From: Streptomyces sp. DH-12 | GTDB lineage: Bacteria > Actinomycetota > Actinomycetes > Streptomycetales > Streptomycetaceae | Length of the DNA stretch: 64,000 bases | NCBI RefSeq assembly: GCF_002899455.1 | Contig: NZ_PPFB01000001.1 | Location: 6,518,501-6,582,500 of the forward strand | Direction: 5' to 3' | Shown here: positions 49,540 through 59,057 of the stretch, piece after piece | Numbering within the stretch: position 1 is the first letter of the stretch | Layout: the number at the start of each line of letters is the position of its first letter | Made by a program: the position numbers and the translations under genes | The notes under the pieces: generated by a model | Databases searched by the model: none | What the model saw: only the letters and a program-made list of their open reading frames with translations | Told to the model about the DNA's origin: nothing

Positions 49540-51378
49540 TCAGCCCAGCGCCCGGTCCAGGTTGTACGCCGCGCTGATCAGGGCGAGATGGGTGAAGGCC
49601 TGCGGGAAGTTGCCCTGTTGGTTCCCGGTGTGGCCGATCTCCTCGGCGTAGAGGCCGAGGTGGTTGCCGTAGGTGAGCATCTTCTCGAAGGCCAGACGGG
49701 CTTCGTCGAGGCGGCCGGCGCGGGTGAGGGCCTCGACGTACCAGAACGAGCAGATGGAGAAGGTGCCCTCCTCGCCGTGCAGGCCGTCGGGGCTCACGTG
49801 CGGGTCGTAGCGGTAGACCAGCGAGTCGGAGACCAGCTCACGGGTCAGACAGTCCAGCGTGGACAGCCACTTGGGGTCCTTCGGCGCGATGAACTTCGCC
49901 ATCGGCATCATCAGCAGCGCGGCGTCCAGCACCTCACCGCCCTCGTGCTGGACGAACGCCCGCAGCTCCTTCGACCAGCAGGCGGTCATGATCCGCCGGT
50001 AGATCGCGTCCCGGCACTCCGTCCAGCGCGGCAGGTCGGCGGGCAGGCCGCGGCGGCGGGCCATGCGGACGCCGCGCTCGATCGCCACCCAGCACATCAG
50101 CCGTGAGTACAGGAAGTCCTTCCGGCCGCCGCGCGTCTCCCAGATGCCCTCGTCGGGCTGGTCCCAGTTGCCGCACACCCAGTCGACCAGCGCCGTCACG
50201 TGGTCCCACTGCTCGCTGGAGATCGGCTCGGCCCACTTGTCGTAGAGGTAGATCGAGTCGATCAGGGCGCCGTAGACGTCCAGTTGGAGCTGGTCGGCCG
50301 CCGCGTTGCCGACCCGGACCGGCCGTGAGCCGCGGTGGCCCTCCAGGTGGTCGAGGGTCTGCTCGGACAGGTCGGTGCGGCCGTCGATGCCGTACATGAT
50401 CTGGAGCGGGCCCGAGGGCTTGCCGTCGCCGGGGCTGATGTGCCGGGAGACGAACGCCATGAACGCCTCCGCCTCCTCCGTGAAGCCCAGCCGCAGCATG
50501 GCGTAGACGCAGAACGCCGCGTCGCGCACCCACATGTACCGGTAGTCCCAGTTGCGTTCACCGCCGAACTCCTCCGGCAGGCTCGTCGTCGGCGCGGCGA
50601 CGATCGCCCCGGTGGGCGCGTACGTCAGCAGCTTCAGGGTGAGGGCCGAGCGGTGCACCATCTCCCGCCAGCGGCCCCGGTAGTGGGAGGCGGACAACCA
50701 GTCCCGCCAGTAGCGCACCGTCGCGGCGAACTCCCGCTCGGCCTCCGCGTGGGCGCACCCGCGCGGCGCCAGCCCGTCGCCGACCCGGTCCAGCGCGAAC
50801 ACGGCCGTCTCACCCTCGGCCAGCTTGAAGTCCGCCCGTACGTCGAGTCCGTCCTGCTCCAGCGGGACGGTGGCGGTGAGCGCCAGATCCAGCGCCTCGG
50901 ACGCGAAGACGGCCACGTCCCCGGTGACGCGCAGCGTGTGCGGCAGCGCCGCGTAGCCGAACCGCGGCGCCACCAGCGCGCGGAACGGCAGCGAACCGCG
51001 CACGCACAGCACCCGACGGATCAGCCGGTGCCGGTCCTCCTCCGCGGACTCGCCCGACACGGGCATGAAGTCCTGCACCTCGCCGACGCCGTCCTCGGTG
51101 AAGTAGCGGGTGATCAGCACGTTCGTGTCGGGGAAGTAGAACTGCCTGGTGCGGGCCGGCACGGCCGCCGCCAGCTCGAAGCAGCCGCCCCGCCCGGCGT
51201 CCAGCAGCGCGGCGAACACGCTCGGCGCGTCGAAGCGCGGCGCGCAGTACCAGTCGATGGTGCCGTCCGTCGCCACCAGTGCCACGCTGCGCAGATCGCC
51301 GATCAGCCCGTGATCGGCGATGGGCATGTACCGCCGGGCGCCGGAGCCGTCGCCCGGCCGGTCCGTCGTCCCGTCCAT
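49540..51378 (-). CDS. Glycoside hydrolase family 15 protein (trehalase/glucoamylase-like)
   Basis: A 612-residue cytoplasmic GH15 enzyme. YMPIADHGLIGDLRSVALVATDGTIDWYCAPRFDAPSVFAALLD (shortened) is the beta-sandwich start; ERNWDYRYMWVRDAAFCVYAML is the (alpha/alpha)6 catalytic core; EEIGHTGNQQGNFPQAFTHLALISAA carries the second catalytic Glu. Actinobacterial members with this N-terminus are usually trehalases. ATG 51378 has GAGGAGG five bases upstream. Tail-to-tail with the copper-linked gene, three bases apart. Confidence 0.9.
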   Translation of the reverse strand: MDGTTDRPGDGSGARRYMPIADHGLIGDLRSVALVATDGTIDWYCAPRFDAPSVFAALLDAGRGGCFELAAAVPARTRQFYFPDTNVLITRYFTEDGVGEVQDFMPVSGESAEEDRHRLIRRVLCVRGSLPFRALVAPRFGYAALPHTLRVTGDVAVFASEALDLALTATVPLEQDGLDVRADFKLAEGETAVFALDRVGDGLAPRGCAHAEAEREFAATVRYWRDWLSASHYRGRWREMVHRSALTLKLLTYAPTGAIVAAPTTSLPEEFGGERNWDYRYMWVRDAAFCVYAMLRLGFTEEAEAFMAFVSRHISPGDGKPSGPLQIMYGIDGRTDLSEQTLDHLEGHRGSRPVRVGNAAADQLQLDVYGALIDSIYLYDKWAEPISSEQWDHVTALVDWVCGNWDQPDEGIWETRGGRKDFLYSRLMCWVAIERGVRMARRRGLPADLPRWTECRDAIYRRIMTACWSKELRAFVQHEGGEVLDAALLMMPMAKFIAPKDPKWLSTLDCLTRELVSDSLVYRYDPHVSPDGLHGEEGTFSICSFWYVEALTRAGRLDEARLAFEKMLTYGNHLGLYAEEIGHTGNQQGNFPQAFTHLALISAAYNLDRALG

Positions 51379-51471
51379 CGCAGCCTCCTCGGCCGGCGCG
51401 CGTGCTCCCCCTGCCAGCTTAGGCAGGGGGAGCGGGACCGGCCTTCCGACGAGCGGCGCACCGGCCGGGGC

Positions 51472-52617
51472 CTACCGTCGTACGGCCCTGAGGATCACGA
51501 ACTTCGGGTCCGACGCCACCACCTCGCTGTTGCCGAACAGGCGGCGCAGCTTCACGTGGTAGCCGAGGTGCCGGTTGCCGACCACCCACAGCTCGCCGCC
51601 CGGGCGCAGGGTGCGGCGGGCGCCGGTGAACATGCGCCAGGCCGTGGCGTCGGTGGTGGCCTGGTGGGAGTGGAAGGGCGGGTTGTTCAGCACCAGGTCG
51701 ACGCTGCCCGCCGGGACGCCCGTCAGGCCGTCGCCGACCCGGAACTCGGCCTGCCCGCTCACCTCGTTCGCCCGGTAGGTGTCCTGCGCCGACGCGACCG
51801 CCTGGAAGGACTCGTCCACGAACAGCACCTCGGCCTTCGGGTCGGCCAGCGCCATCGCCGTCCCCACGACGCCGTTGCCGCAGCCCAGGTCCACCACCCG
51901 GCCGCCGCCCCGCCCGGCGGGCAGGTGGCGCAGGAAGAAACGGGTGCCGATGTCGAGCCGGTCCGCGCAGAAGACCCCGGCGTGGTTGACGACCGTCCGG
52001 CCCGACACCGGCCCGACGTCCGCGGGGAGCGTGTAGCGGTACGGCCACGGGTTCGGCGGGCGGACCAGCGAGGGGTCCGGCGTGCAGAAGATCAGCCGCG
52101 CCTTCTTCTCCGCCAGGGAGGTGCGGGTCGGGCCGAGGATCCGCTCGAACAGCTTCAGCGTCGAGGTGTGGATCTCCTTCACCATGCCCGTGCCGACCAC
52201 GACCGTGTCCGCGTGCACCGACGGCGCCAGCCGCAGCAACTGGTCCTCCAGCAGCGCCAGGCTCTTGGGCACCCGCACCAGCAGTACGTCGATCCGCTCC
52301 GGCGGGGCGTCCTGCGTGGTCAGCAGCCGGACCGTGCCGGGCTCGACGCCGTTGCGGGCGAGGTTGGCACGGGTGGCCTCCTGGCCGAGCCAGGAGTCGG
52401 TGATCTGCGTCGGCCGGTGCGCGGCGAGCGCCGTGACCAGTGCGCCCCACCGGTCGCCGACGACCACGACCGTGCCGGACGGCGGCGGCTGCCGGCCGGC
52501 GAGATGCCTGAGGAGATACGCGTCGGAGGCGTCCCAGGCGCGCAGCCTGTTCCGCGGGTCCTCGGGGAAGCGGGCCAGCTCCGGCTCGCCCCAGGGAGTC
52601 GTCATACGGTCGTTCAT
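51472..52617 (-). CDS. RlmG/RsmC-like rRNA (guanine-N2) methyltransferase
   Basis: A 381-residue double-domain methyltransferase. The first half is a degenerate Rossmann domain; the second contains GRVVDLGCGNGVVGTAMA for SAM and the NPPF-type catalytic motif LNNPPFHSHQ, typical of RlmG/RsmC enzymes that methylate guanine N2 in rRNA. The start is ambiguous: ATG 52617 or 52605, with TAGCCT ending about ten bases before the first, i.e. a near-leaderless mRNA. Confidence 0.88.
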   Translation of the reverse strand: MNDRMTTPWGEPELARFPEDPRNRLRAWDASDAYLLRHLAGRQPPPSGTVVVVGDRWGALVTALAAHRPTQITDSWLGQEATRANLARNGVEPGTVRLLTTQDAPPERIDVLLVRVPKSLALLEDQLLRLAPSVHADTVVVGTGMVKEIHTSTLKLFERILGPTRTSLAEKKARLIFCTPDPSLVRPPNPWPYRYTLPADVGPVSGRTVVNHAGVFCADRLDIGTRFFLRHLPAGRGGGRVVDLGCGNGVVGTAMALADPKAEVLFVDESFQAVASAQDTYRANEVSGQAEFRVGDGLTGVPAGSVDLVLNNPPFHSHQATTDATAWRMFTGARRTLRPGGELWVVGNRHLGYHVKLRRLFGNSEVVASDPKFVILRAVRR

Positions 52618-52766
52618 CGTGCGGCCAGGCTAACCGAGCCCCGGTCCGGCCCGGCGCGGCGGACGGGCGGAGCCGCCGGGGCGCGCGCCGCGCACGCCCC
52701 ACGGGTGTCCCGCGGACACGCGGCCTGTCGTCCGCGAGCGTTGCGGATCATGGGAGACTCGCCCCC

Positions 52767-54005
52767 ATGAGCGGGAAGGCGGACCCCCGGCCGGCGGGGG
52801 AAGGGACCACCTCGAGGACGCGGCTGGACCGGGGGCGCGGGGCGCTCGGACCCGCGCTGGAGCTGGTGCACACCGGACGCGCCCCGACCCGCGCCGTGCT
52901 CACCGCGGAGCTCGGCGTCACCCGCGCCACGGCCGGCGCGGTGGCCGCCGAACTGGAGGCGCTCGGACTGATCCGCGTGGACGCCCGGCCCGGCGCCGGC
53001 GCCGGCTCCCAGGGACGCCCCTCGCACCGGCTGTCCGTCGCCGAGGACGGCCCCGTGGCGCTCGCCGCGCAGATCCACGCCGACGGTTTCCGTGCCGCCC
53101 TGGTCGGGCTCGGCGGGCGGATCGTCGCCACCGCGCCCGGCTGCGAGGTCGTCGACGCCGACCCGGCGAAGGTCCTCGGTTCCGTCGTCGCGGCCGGCGC
53201 CGGGCTGTTGCGGGAGACCGGACGGCGGTGCGTGGGCGCAGGGCTCGCCGTGCCGTCGGCGGTCGCCGAACCGGAGGGGCTGGCCCTGAACCCGCTGCAC
53301 CTGGCCTGGCCCGTCGGCGCCCCGGTACGGGAGATCTTCGCCGAGCAGGTGCGCGCCGCCGGCCTCGACGGACCCGCCTTCGCCGCCAACGACGTCAACC
53401 TCGCCGCGCTCGCCGAACACCGGCACGGCGCCGGGCGGGGCTCGCGCGACCTGCTGTGCGTGGCCACCGGCCACCGCGGCGTCGGCGGTGCGCTGGTCCT
53501 CGACGGCCGTCTGCACACGGGCAGTTCGGGCCTCGCCCTGGAGGTCGGCCACCTCGCGGTCAACCCCGACGGCCGCCCCTGCCACTGCGGCGGCCGCGGC
53601 TGTCTCGACGTCGAGGCGGACCCGCTGGCCCTGCTCACCGCGGCCGGCCGCGACCCGGGCCCCGAGATGTCCCTGCTGAAGCAGGCCGACGACCTGATCC
53701 GCGGGCAGTACGACGACCCGGAGGTGCGCACCGCCACCGAACAGCTCATCGACCGGCTCGGCCTCGGACTGGCCGGGCTGGTCAACATCCTCAACCCCGA
53801 CCGGATCATCCTCGGCGGCCTGCACCGCACCCTGCTGGAGGCCGACCCCGACCGGCTCCGCGCCGTCGTCGCCGACCGCAGCCTGTGGGGTCGCAGTGGC
53901 GGAGTACCGATCCTCCCCTGCACGCTGGACCACAACAGTCTGGTCGGCGCGGCGGAGCTGGCCTGGCAGCCGGTGCTGGACGATCCTCTGGGCGCACTGG
54001 CGTAA
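52767..54005 (+). CDS. ROK-family transcriptional regulator
   Basis: A 412-residue ROK repressor: N-terminal winged HTH (LGPALELVHTGRAPTRAVLTAELGVTRATAGAVAAELEALG, shortened), and a C-terminal sugar-kinase-like part with AANDVNLAALAEH, HRGVGGALVLDGRL and the zinc motif CHCGGRGCLD. The ligand is probably a sugar or amino sugar. ATG 52767 has GGGAGA upstream. Just upstream of the dehydrogenase and PPOX genes, which it may control. Confidence 0.9.
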   Translation: MSGKADPRPAGEGTTSRTRLDRGRGALGPALELVHTGRAPTRAVLTAELGVTRATAGAVAAELEALGLIRVDARPGAGAGSQGRPSHRLSVAEDGPVALAAQIHADGFRAALVGLGGRIVATAPGCEVVDADPAKVLGSVVAAGAGLLRETGRRCVGAGLAVPSAVAEPEGLALNPLHLAWPVGAPVREIFAEQVRAAGLDGPAFAANDVNLAALAEHRHGAGRGSRDLLCVATGHRGVGGALVLDGRLHTGSSGLALEVGHLAVNPDGRPCHCGGRGCLDVEADPLALLTAAGRDPGPEMSLLKQADDLIRGQYDDPEVRTATEQLIDRLGLGLAGLVNILNPDRIILGGLHRTLLEADPDRLRAVVADRSLWGRSGGVPILPCTLDHNSLVGAAELAWQPVLDDPLGALA

Positions 54006-54037
54006 GGACGACGACCGCCCGACGGAAGGCCGACCGC

Positions 54038-54934
54038 ATGACCGACAAGCTCACCGTCAGCGTCCTGGGCACGGGCATCATGGGCGCGGCGATGGCCCGC
54101 AACCTCCTCCGGGCCGGGCACACCGTCCGCGCCTGGAACCGCACCCGCGCGAAGGCCGCCCCGCTGGCCGCCGACGGCGCCCACGTCGCCGGCACCCCCG
54201 AGGAGGCGGTGGAGTCCGCCGACGTGGTCCTCACCATGCTGTACGACGGCCCCGTCGCCCTGGGGACCATGCGCGCCGCCGCCCCGGCCCTCCCGCGTGG
54301 AGCCGCCTGGGCACAGTGCACCACCAGCGGCATCGAGGACGTCGCCGGGATGGCCGCCTTCGCCCGCGACCACGGCCTGCGCTTCTACGACTCCCCGGTC
54401 CTCGGCACCCGGGGCCCCGCCGAGGACGGACGGCTCACCGTGCTCGCCGCCGGTCCCGTCGAGGGACGCGACACGGTGACGCCGGTGTTCGACGCGGTGG
54501 GCGCCCGCACCGTGTGGACCGGCGAGGACGGCGCGGAGGCGGGCGCCACCCGGCTGAAGCTGGTCGCCAACAGCTGGGTGCTCGCGGCCACCGCCGCCGC
54601 CGGTGAGACCCTGGCGCTGGCCCGCGCCCTCGACGTCGCACCGGACGCCTTCTTCGACCTCATCGCCGGCGGACCGCTCGACATGGGCTATCTGCACGCC
54701 AAGGCACAGCTGATCCTCGAGGAGCGGCTCTCCCCGGCTCAGTTCGCGGTGAGAACCGCCGCCAAGGACGCCGCACTCATCGTGCGGGCCGGCGAGCGCG
54801 GCGGCGTCCGCCTCGACGTCGCCGCCGCGAGCGCCCGCCGCCTGGAGCGGGCGGCGGACCAGGGTCACGGCGACGAGGACATGGCAGCCGCGTACTACGC
54901 CAGCTTCGGCGACGGACCGGCGACCACCACATGA
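54038..54934 (+). CDS. 3-hydroxyisobutyrate dehydrogenase-family oxidoreductase
   Basis: A 298-residue beta-hydroxyacid dehydrogenase. VSVLGTGIMGAAMARNLLRAGHTV binds NAD(P)H; the substrate loop is around YDSPVLGTRGPAEDGRLTVLAAG (slightly variant), and LKLVANSW carries the catalytic Lys. It oxidises a small 3-hydroxy acid or reduces glyoxylate/succinate semialdehyde. ATG 54038 has GGAAGG upstream, 32 bp after the ROK gene. Confidence 0.88.
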   Translation: MTDKLTVSVLGTGIMGAAMARNLLRAGHTVRAWNRTRAKAAPLAADGAHVAGTPEEAVESADVVLTMLYDGPVALGTMRAAAPALPRGAAWAQCTTSGIEDVAGMAAFARDHGLRFYDSPVLGTRGPAEDGRLTVLAAGPVEGRDTVTPVFDAVGARTVWTGEDGAEAGATRLKLVANSWVLAATAAAGETLALARALDVAPDAFFDLIAGGPLDMGYLHAKAQLILEERLSPAQFAVRTAAKDAALIVRAGERGGVRLDVAAASARRLERAADQGHGDEDMAAAYYASFGDGPATTT

Positions 54935-54975
54935 CCATCCCCCCCACGATTCCCTTCACTCACCGAGGAGTTCAC

Positions 54976-55395
54976 GTGTCCAAGCCCCCACTGCCGCCGG
55001 AGGCCGAGGCGCTGCTGCGCAAGCCCAACCCGTGCGTGATGGCCACCCTTCGCTCCGACGGCGCGCCCGTCTCCACCCCCACCTGGTACCTCTGGGAGAA
55101 CGGCCGCGCGCTGATCAACTTCGACGAGGGCCGGGTCCGCCTGGGCCACCTCCGCCGCGACCCGCGCGTCACCCTCACCGTCCTCGCCGCGGACGACTGG
55201 TACACCCACGTCACCCTTCTGGGCCGCGTCGCCGAGATGTACGACGACGAGGGCCTCGCCGACATCGACCGCCTCTCCCGCCACTACGGCGGCTCCGAGT
55301 ACCCCGACCGCGAGCGCCGCCGGGTCAGCGCCTGGGTCGAGGTCGAGCGGTGGCACGGCTGGGGCGCGATGAAGGACAGCGACCAGTCCGGCTGA
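54976..55395 (+). CDS. PPOX-class F420/FMN-binding protein
   Basis: A 139-residue split-barrel protein of the pyridoxamine-phosphate-oxidase-like, F420-binding group: LLRKPNPCVMATLRSDGAPVSTPTWY, RVRLGHLRRDPRVTLTVLAADDWYTHVTLLGRVAEM. It probably binds F420 or FMN and reduces or oxidises a small molecule. GTG 54976 has GAGGAG five bases upstream; an ATG at 54931 overlapping the previous stop is less likely. Confidence 0.88.
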   Translation: MSKPPLPPEAEALLRKPNPCVMATLRSDGAPVSTPTWYLWENGRALINFDEGRVRLGHLRRDPRVTLTVLAADDWYTHVTLLGRVAEMYDDEGLADIDRLSRHYGGSEYPDRERRRVSAWVEVERWHGWGAMKDSDQSG

Positions 55396-55947
55396 CCGAG
55401 GGGCCCCTGGACGCGCCGTACGCGTCGGGGGCCACGGCGGAAGCGGCGCACCGCCCGCGTACTCCCCGGGCGGTACGCCGGCCGCGCGACGACCGGGGCC
55501 CCTCCCGGGGCGGGTCTCGGCGTGTCGCCGAGGGGCGACGGGACGGCGGCCGTCCGCACCCCGGTGATCCTCCGGGAGAGCGCGGCGGTCCGGTCCGGCA
55601 GCTGGAGCACGCGCGGCTCCGCCAGCTGCCTCGGCGGCACGTCGTACTCCAGCGCTTCCAAGGGCGCGAGCCCGACGTGGACGTTCACCGGCCGCCCGGC
55701 CTCCTGGGCGGTCTCCCGGGCGTCGAGTTCGGGCCGGGCGTACGTGTGCAGGCGGTATGTGTACGTCGACCGCGTCAAGGCCGCCACGGTGGACTGGGGG
55801 CGGCGGCCACGAGCCGCCGGCAGGCGATCCGGACGAAGAGCCGGGCGGCGAGCGCCCGGCGCACCGTGAGGACCGCGGTGGCCGGCGCCGGCGGCCGGCC
55901 CGCCGTCACCACGGACGCCCTCGTCCGCGTCCGCCGGCGGTCCGCGG
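55396..55947. other. Unassigned interval with coding-like minus-strand frames
   Basis: 552 bp with no recognised gene. On the minus strand the frame from 55787 (MAALTRSTYTYRLHTYARPE, then RPVNVHVGLAPLEALEYDV) has high third-position GC for about 95 codons, then becomes Arg-rich and runs into the PPOX gene. Just upstream in another frame, ATAVLTVRRALAARLFVRIA ends in a stop. Possibly a decayed gene. Confidence 0.35.
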
Positions 55948-55988
55948 CAGCGGTGTCCGGCGGACGGGAGGTCCGCCGGACACCGCTG
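55948..55988 (-). terminator. Very strong terminator after the ATPase gene
   Basis: Perfect 18-bp arms (55948-55965 and 55971-55988) with a five-base loop, 32 bases beyond the ATPase stop. Confidence 0.88.
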
Positions 55989-56020
55989 TCCTCGGCGGCG
56001 CCCGTCGTGTCACCGCCCGG

Positions 56021-56566
56021 TCAGCCGGGGACGGCGGACCGGGCGGGAGCGGGTTCGGGCCGGTGGGCCCCGGACACGTGGTCGACGAGTGCGACCTCCG
56101 TGAACCGTGGCCGGTCCGGTGCGGCGGCCGTGAGGTCCGGACGCCGGTCCCAGGCCACCGGTCCGGCGGCCGCGGGCGTCGGCAGGGTGAACCACACGGC
56201 CTTGCCCGACTCGCCGTCCGGCAGCACGCCCCAGCTCTCGCTCATGGCGGCCACCATCGCCAGGCCGCGGCCACAGGTGGCGAGCGGTCCGGCGTCCGCG
56301 ACGGCCGGCAGCCGCGGATCGTGGTCGTGCACCGACACCTTGAGCCGGTCGAGGAGCAGCTCCATCTCCACGGTGCACGTCTTGTCGGGCTGCGCGTGCC
56401 GGTGGACGTTGGACAACAGCTCCGTCACACCGAGCGAGGCCCGGTCTATCAGGGGATCCATATGCCAGTAGCGCAACTGCGCAGATACGATTCTGCGGAC
56501 CTGGCCGATCCGCGACGGCAGGGCTTGGAGCTCCACCGTGCAGTGCCTGCTCGGATGACTGATCAC
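56021..56566 (-). CDS. Anti-sigma-factor-like ATP-binding protein
   Basis: A 181-residue GHKL-ATPase of the RsbW-like group that Streptomyces encodes in many copies. It starts SHPSRHCTVELQALPSRIGQ; the N-box is ELLSNVHRHAQP (Asn about residue 55), the G1 box is VHDHDPRLP and the G2 box GRGLAMVA. The C-terminal 60 residues vary. It may bind a sigma factor or anti-anti-sigma factor. GTG 56566 has GGGGAG eight bases upstream. Confidence 0.85.
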   Translation of the reverse strand: MISHPSRHCTVELQALPSRIGQVRRIVSAQLRYWHMDPLIDRASLGVTELLSNVHRHAQPDKTCTVEMELLLDRLKVSVHDHDPRLPAVADAGPLATCGRGLAMVAAMSESWGVLPDGESGKAVWFTLPTPAAAGPVAWDRRPDLTAAAPDRPRFTEVALVDHVSGAHRPEPAPARSAVPG

Positions 56567-56749
56567 GGCTGCGACTCCCCGACGTGAGGTCCGGAAGAAC
56601 ACGGAGTACGGATCCAGCAGGGCGTCTGCGTGACGCTGCCGCCTGCTGTCGTGGCCGGCGGGCTGGTTCGCAGCGTTATCGCCGGTAAACCCAGAGTGAC
56701 GTGAGAACAGCGTGACCCAGCGGATGAGGCGGCGCAACTCGCGGACATC

Positions 56750-57073
56750 TCAGGCGTCGCGCCCCGCCGCCCGGCGGACGGCCTCGACGAAACGCCGGGC
56801 CGCCGGCGGGCCCGGCTCCCCGGGCGCCGGGTCCTGGTCCCCGAGGGTCAGCAGATACCGGTGGCCGTTGAGGTCGGCCAACGCCCGGCCGTCGGACGCG
56901 AACCACGGCCGGGTGGCCCGTACGGCCTGCACCGGCGCGCTGTCTATCTCGGTGCCGTAGCTGGTGAGCAACTCCAGCCGCCCGTCGCTGATCCGGACCC
57001 GTCCGGCCCGGGTGAGCGACCGCAGCCGCCGGCCGATCCGCACGCCCGTGGCCTCGAACTCCGGCTCCGCCAT
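56750..57073 (-). CDS. Conserved hypothetical protein
   Basis: A 107-residue soluble protein of unknown function (MAEPEFEATGVRIGRRLRSL, then GRVRISDGRLELLTSYGTEIDSAPVQAVRA). No signal or membrane segment. It resembles small PH-like Streptomyces proteins, but no family is certain. ATG 57073 follows a GGGGG tract; a GTG six bases earlier is possible. Confidence 0.6.
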   Translation of the reverse strand: MAEPEFEATGVRIGRRLRSLTRAGRVRISDGRLELLTSYGTEIDSAPVQAVRATRPWFASDGRALADLNGHRYLLTLGDQDPAPGEPGPPAARRFVEAVRRAAGRDA

Positions 57074-57313
57074 TGCCACCCGCCCCCTCTGTGCGCGTCG
57101 GTGGTCCGGACCGCGCCGCGCGAACCGGCCGCTGTCCGGAACCAGTGTGCCTCTGCTCCCGCCGGTGCAGTCTGCCCGCACGCGCCGCCGAGCACCAGAG
57201 CCCGAACCCCGCCGTCCGGGGGCGCGGGGGGCACTCGCGCCAATGCGCCCCCACCCGCGCGCCCCCGGGTCCCCAGCCCTGCCTTTCAGGCCGTCAAAGA
57301 TGTGTTTATGCAG

Positions 57314-57343
57314 GTGAGAGGTGGTGTGAGGGGTGCTTATGAT
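57314..57343 (+). promoter_or_regulatory. Promoter of the Cds1-like gene
   Basis: GTGAGA (57314-57319) and TATGAT (57338-57343), 18-bp spacer, giving a leader of about 45 nt before GTG 57397. Confidence 0.45.
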
Positions 57344-59016
57344 CGGAGTGTCGGCCGCGCTGGACGCCGTCGGCGCTCAGTGTAAGGAGCCCACTCGTGA
57401 GCACTCCCCAACAGACCCTGACCGGCGCCACCCTCGACGTCGACCGCAGCGACCCCGCCTACCGGGCCTGGCTGAAAGAGGCCGTGCGCCGGGTGCAGGC
57501 CGACGCCAACCGTTCGGCCGACACCCATCTGCTGCTCTTCCCGCTGCCCGAGCGGTGGGGCATCGACCTCTACCTGAAGGACGAGTCCACCCACCCCACC
57601 GGCAGCCTCAAACACCGGCTGGCCCGCTCCCTGTTCCTGTACGGCCTGTGCAACGGCTGGATCCGGCCGGGCCGCCCGGTCATCGAGGCGTCCAGCGGTT
57701 CCACGGCCGTGTCGGAGGCGTACTTCGCGAAGCTGATCGGCGTGCCCTTCATCGCGGTCATGCCACGCACGACGAGCGCCGAGAAGTGCCGTCTGATCGA
57801 GTTCCACGGCGGCCGGTGCCACTTCGTGGACGACCCCCGCACGATGTACGAGGCGTCCGCCGCGCTGGCGGCGGAGACCGGCGGCCATTACATGGACCAG
57901 TTCACCTACGCGGAACGGGCCACGGACTGGCGCGGCAACAACAACATCGCCGAGTCGATCTTCCGTCAGCTGCGGATGGAGCGGTTCCCGCAACCGGAGT
58001 GGATCGTCGCCACCGCCGGCACCGGCGGCACCTCCGCGACCCTCGCCCGCTACGTCCACTACATGCAGTACGACACCCGCGTCTGCGTCGCCGACCCGGA
58101 GAACTCCTGCTTCTTCCAGGGCTGGACGACCGGCGACCCGGACGTCTCCTGCGACAGGGCCTCCCGCATCGAGGGCATCGGCCGCCCCCGCATGGAGCCG
58201 AGCTTCGTGCCCGGCGCCGTCGACCGGATGATGAAGGTGCCCGACGCGGCCGCCGTCGCCGCCGTGCGGGCCCTGGAGCGCGTCATCGGCCGCAAGGCGG
58301 GCGGCTCCACCGGCACCGGGCTGTGGAGCGCGCTGAAGATCGTGGCGGAGATGGCCGCGGAGGGCAGGCGGGGCAGCGTGGTCACGCTGCTGTGCGACCC
58401 GGGCGACCGCTACCTGGACAAGTACTACTCCGACGCCTGGCTGGCCGAGCAGGGCCTGGACGTGACGCCGTACGCGGCGGCGATCGACTCCCTGCTGCGC
58501 ACCGGAGTGTGGCCCGAGGGGCTGTCCCGCGAGCCGGCGGTCCAGTGAGGTCATGGCGTCGTGGAAGCCCGCCGCGAGACCCGGGCGGGCCGCCTTCAGC
58601 GCCAGTCGGAACGGCGTGACGCCGTCGGCCGCCGTCGTCCAGCGCACCCGCGTGCCCGTCCCGGCCGGCCGCAGCCGCCACTCCTCGGCCGGCGCGCGGG
58701 CGCCCGGCACATGGGTCACGTCGACGCGGTAGGCGTACACCCCGGGGCCCTCGGCCGCGAGGACCGTCTCGCGGAACCGGGCCCCGCCCGCGAGCCGGAT
58801 CTCCCGGCCCGCGCCGCCGTCCAGCGGACGGGCCAGGGTGACCGGGCGGAACCACGCGGGCCAGCCGGTGACGTCCCGCGCGAGCGTGTCGTACACCGCC
58901 GGGGGAGCCGCGGTGATCTCCCGCTCGAAGACCAGGCACACGGGCGCGACCGAGGCGAACTCCTGCCCCACGGGGCGCAGACGGCGGGCCGTCGGCCCGA
59001 CTCCCTGAAGGATCAC
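57337..59016 (-). pseudogene. SRPBCC/polyketide cyclase-like gene without a normal stop
   Basis: From GTG 59016 the frame encodes an SRPBCC domain: FEREITAAPPAVYDTLARDVTGWPAWFRPV, GGAGREIRLAGGARFRETVLAAE, EWRLRPAGTGTRVRWTTAADGVTPFRLAL and AAGFHDAMTSLDRRLAG, about 158 residues, where such proteins end. No stop follows: the frame stays open antisense through the whole Cds1-like gene to 57337 (559 residues). The open antisense frame is expected from Streptomyces codon bias; the lost stop is the odd point. No clear ribosome site. Confidence 0.55.
57397..58548 (+). CDS. PLP-dependent cysteine desulfhydrase, Cds1-like
   Basis: A 383-residue fold-type II PLP enzyme close to mycobacterial Cds1 (L-cysteine desulfhydrase). 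LYLKDESTHPTGSLKHRLARSL contains the PLP Lys, EASSGSTAVSEAYFAKLIGVPFIAVMPRTTSAEK is the substrate loop (shortened), and VATAGTGGTSATLARYV the phosphate cradle. GTG has AAGGAG seven bases upstream. Its last eight codons are antisense to the end of the SRPBCC gene (see finding). Confidence 0.88.
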   Translation: MSTPQQTLTGATLDVDRSDPAYRAWLKEAVRRVQADANRSADTHLLLFPLPERWGIDLYLKDESTHPTGSLKHRLARSLFLYGLCNGWIRPGRPVIEASSGSTAVSEAYFAKLIGVPFIAVMPRTTSAEKCRLIEFHGGRCHFVDDPRTMYEASAALAAETGGHYMDQFTYAERATDWRGNNNIAESIFRQLRMERFPQPEWIVATAGTGGTSATLARYVHYMQYDTRVCVADPENSCFFQGWTTGDPDVSCDRASRIEGIGRPRMEPSFVPGAVDRMMKVPDAAAVAAVRALERVIGRKAGGSTGTGLWSALKIVAEMAAEGRRGSVVTLLCDPGDRYLDKYYSDAWLAEQGLDVTPYAAAIDSLLRTGVWPEGLSREPAVQ

Positions 59017-59057
59017 GCGACGTGCGGCACACGGACGGCGGACGGAGCGGCGCCCGG

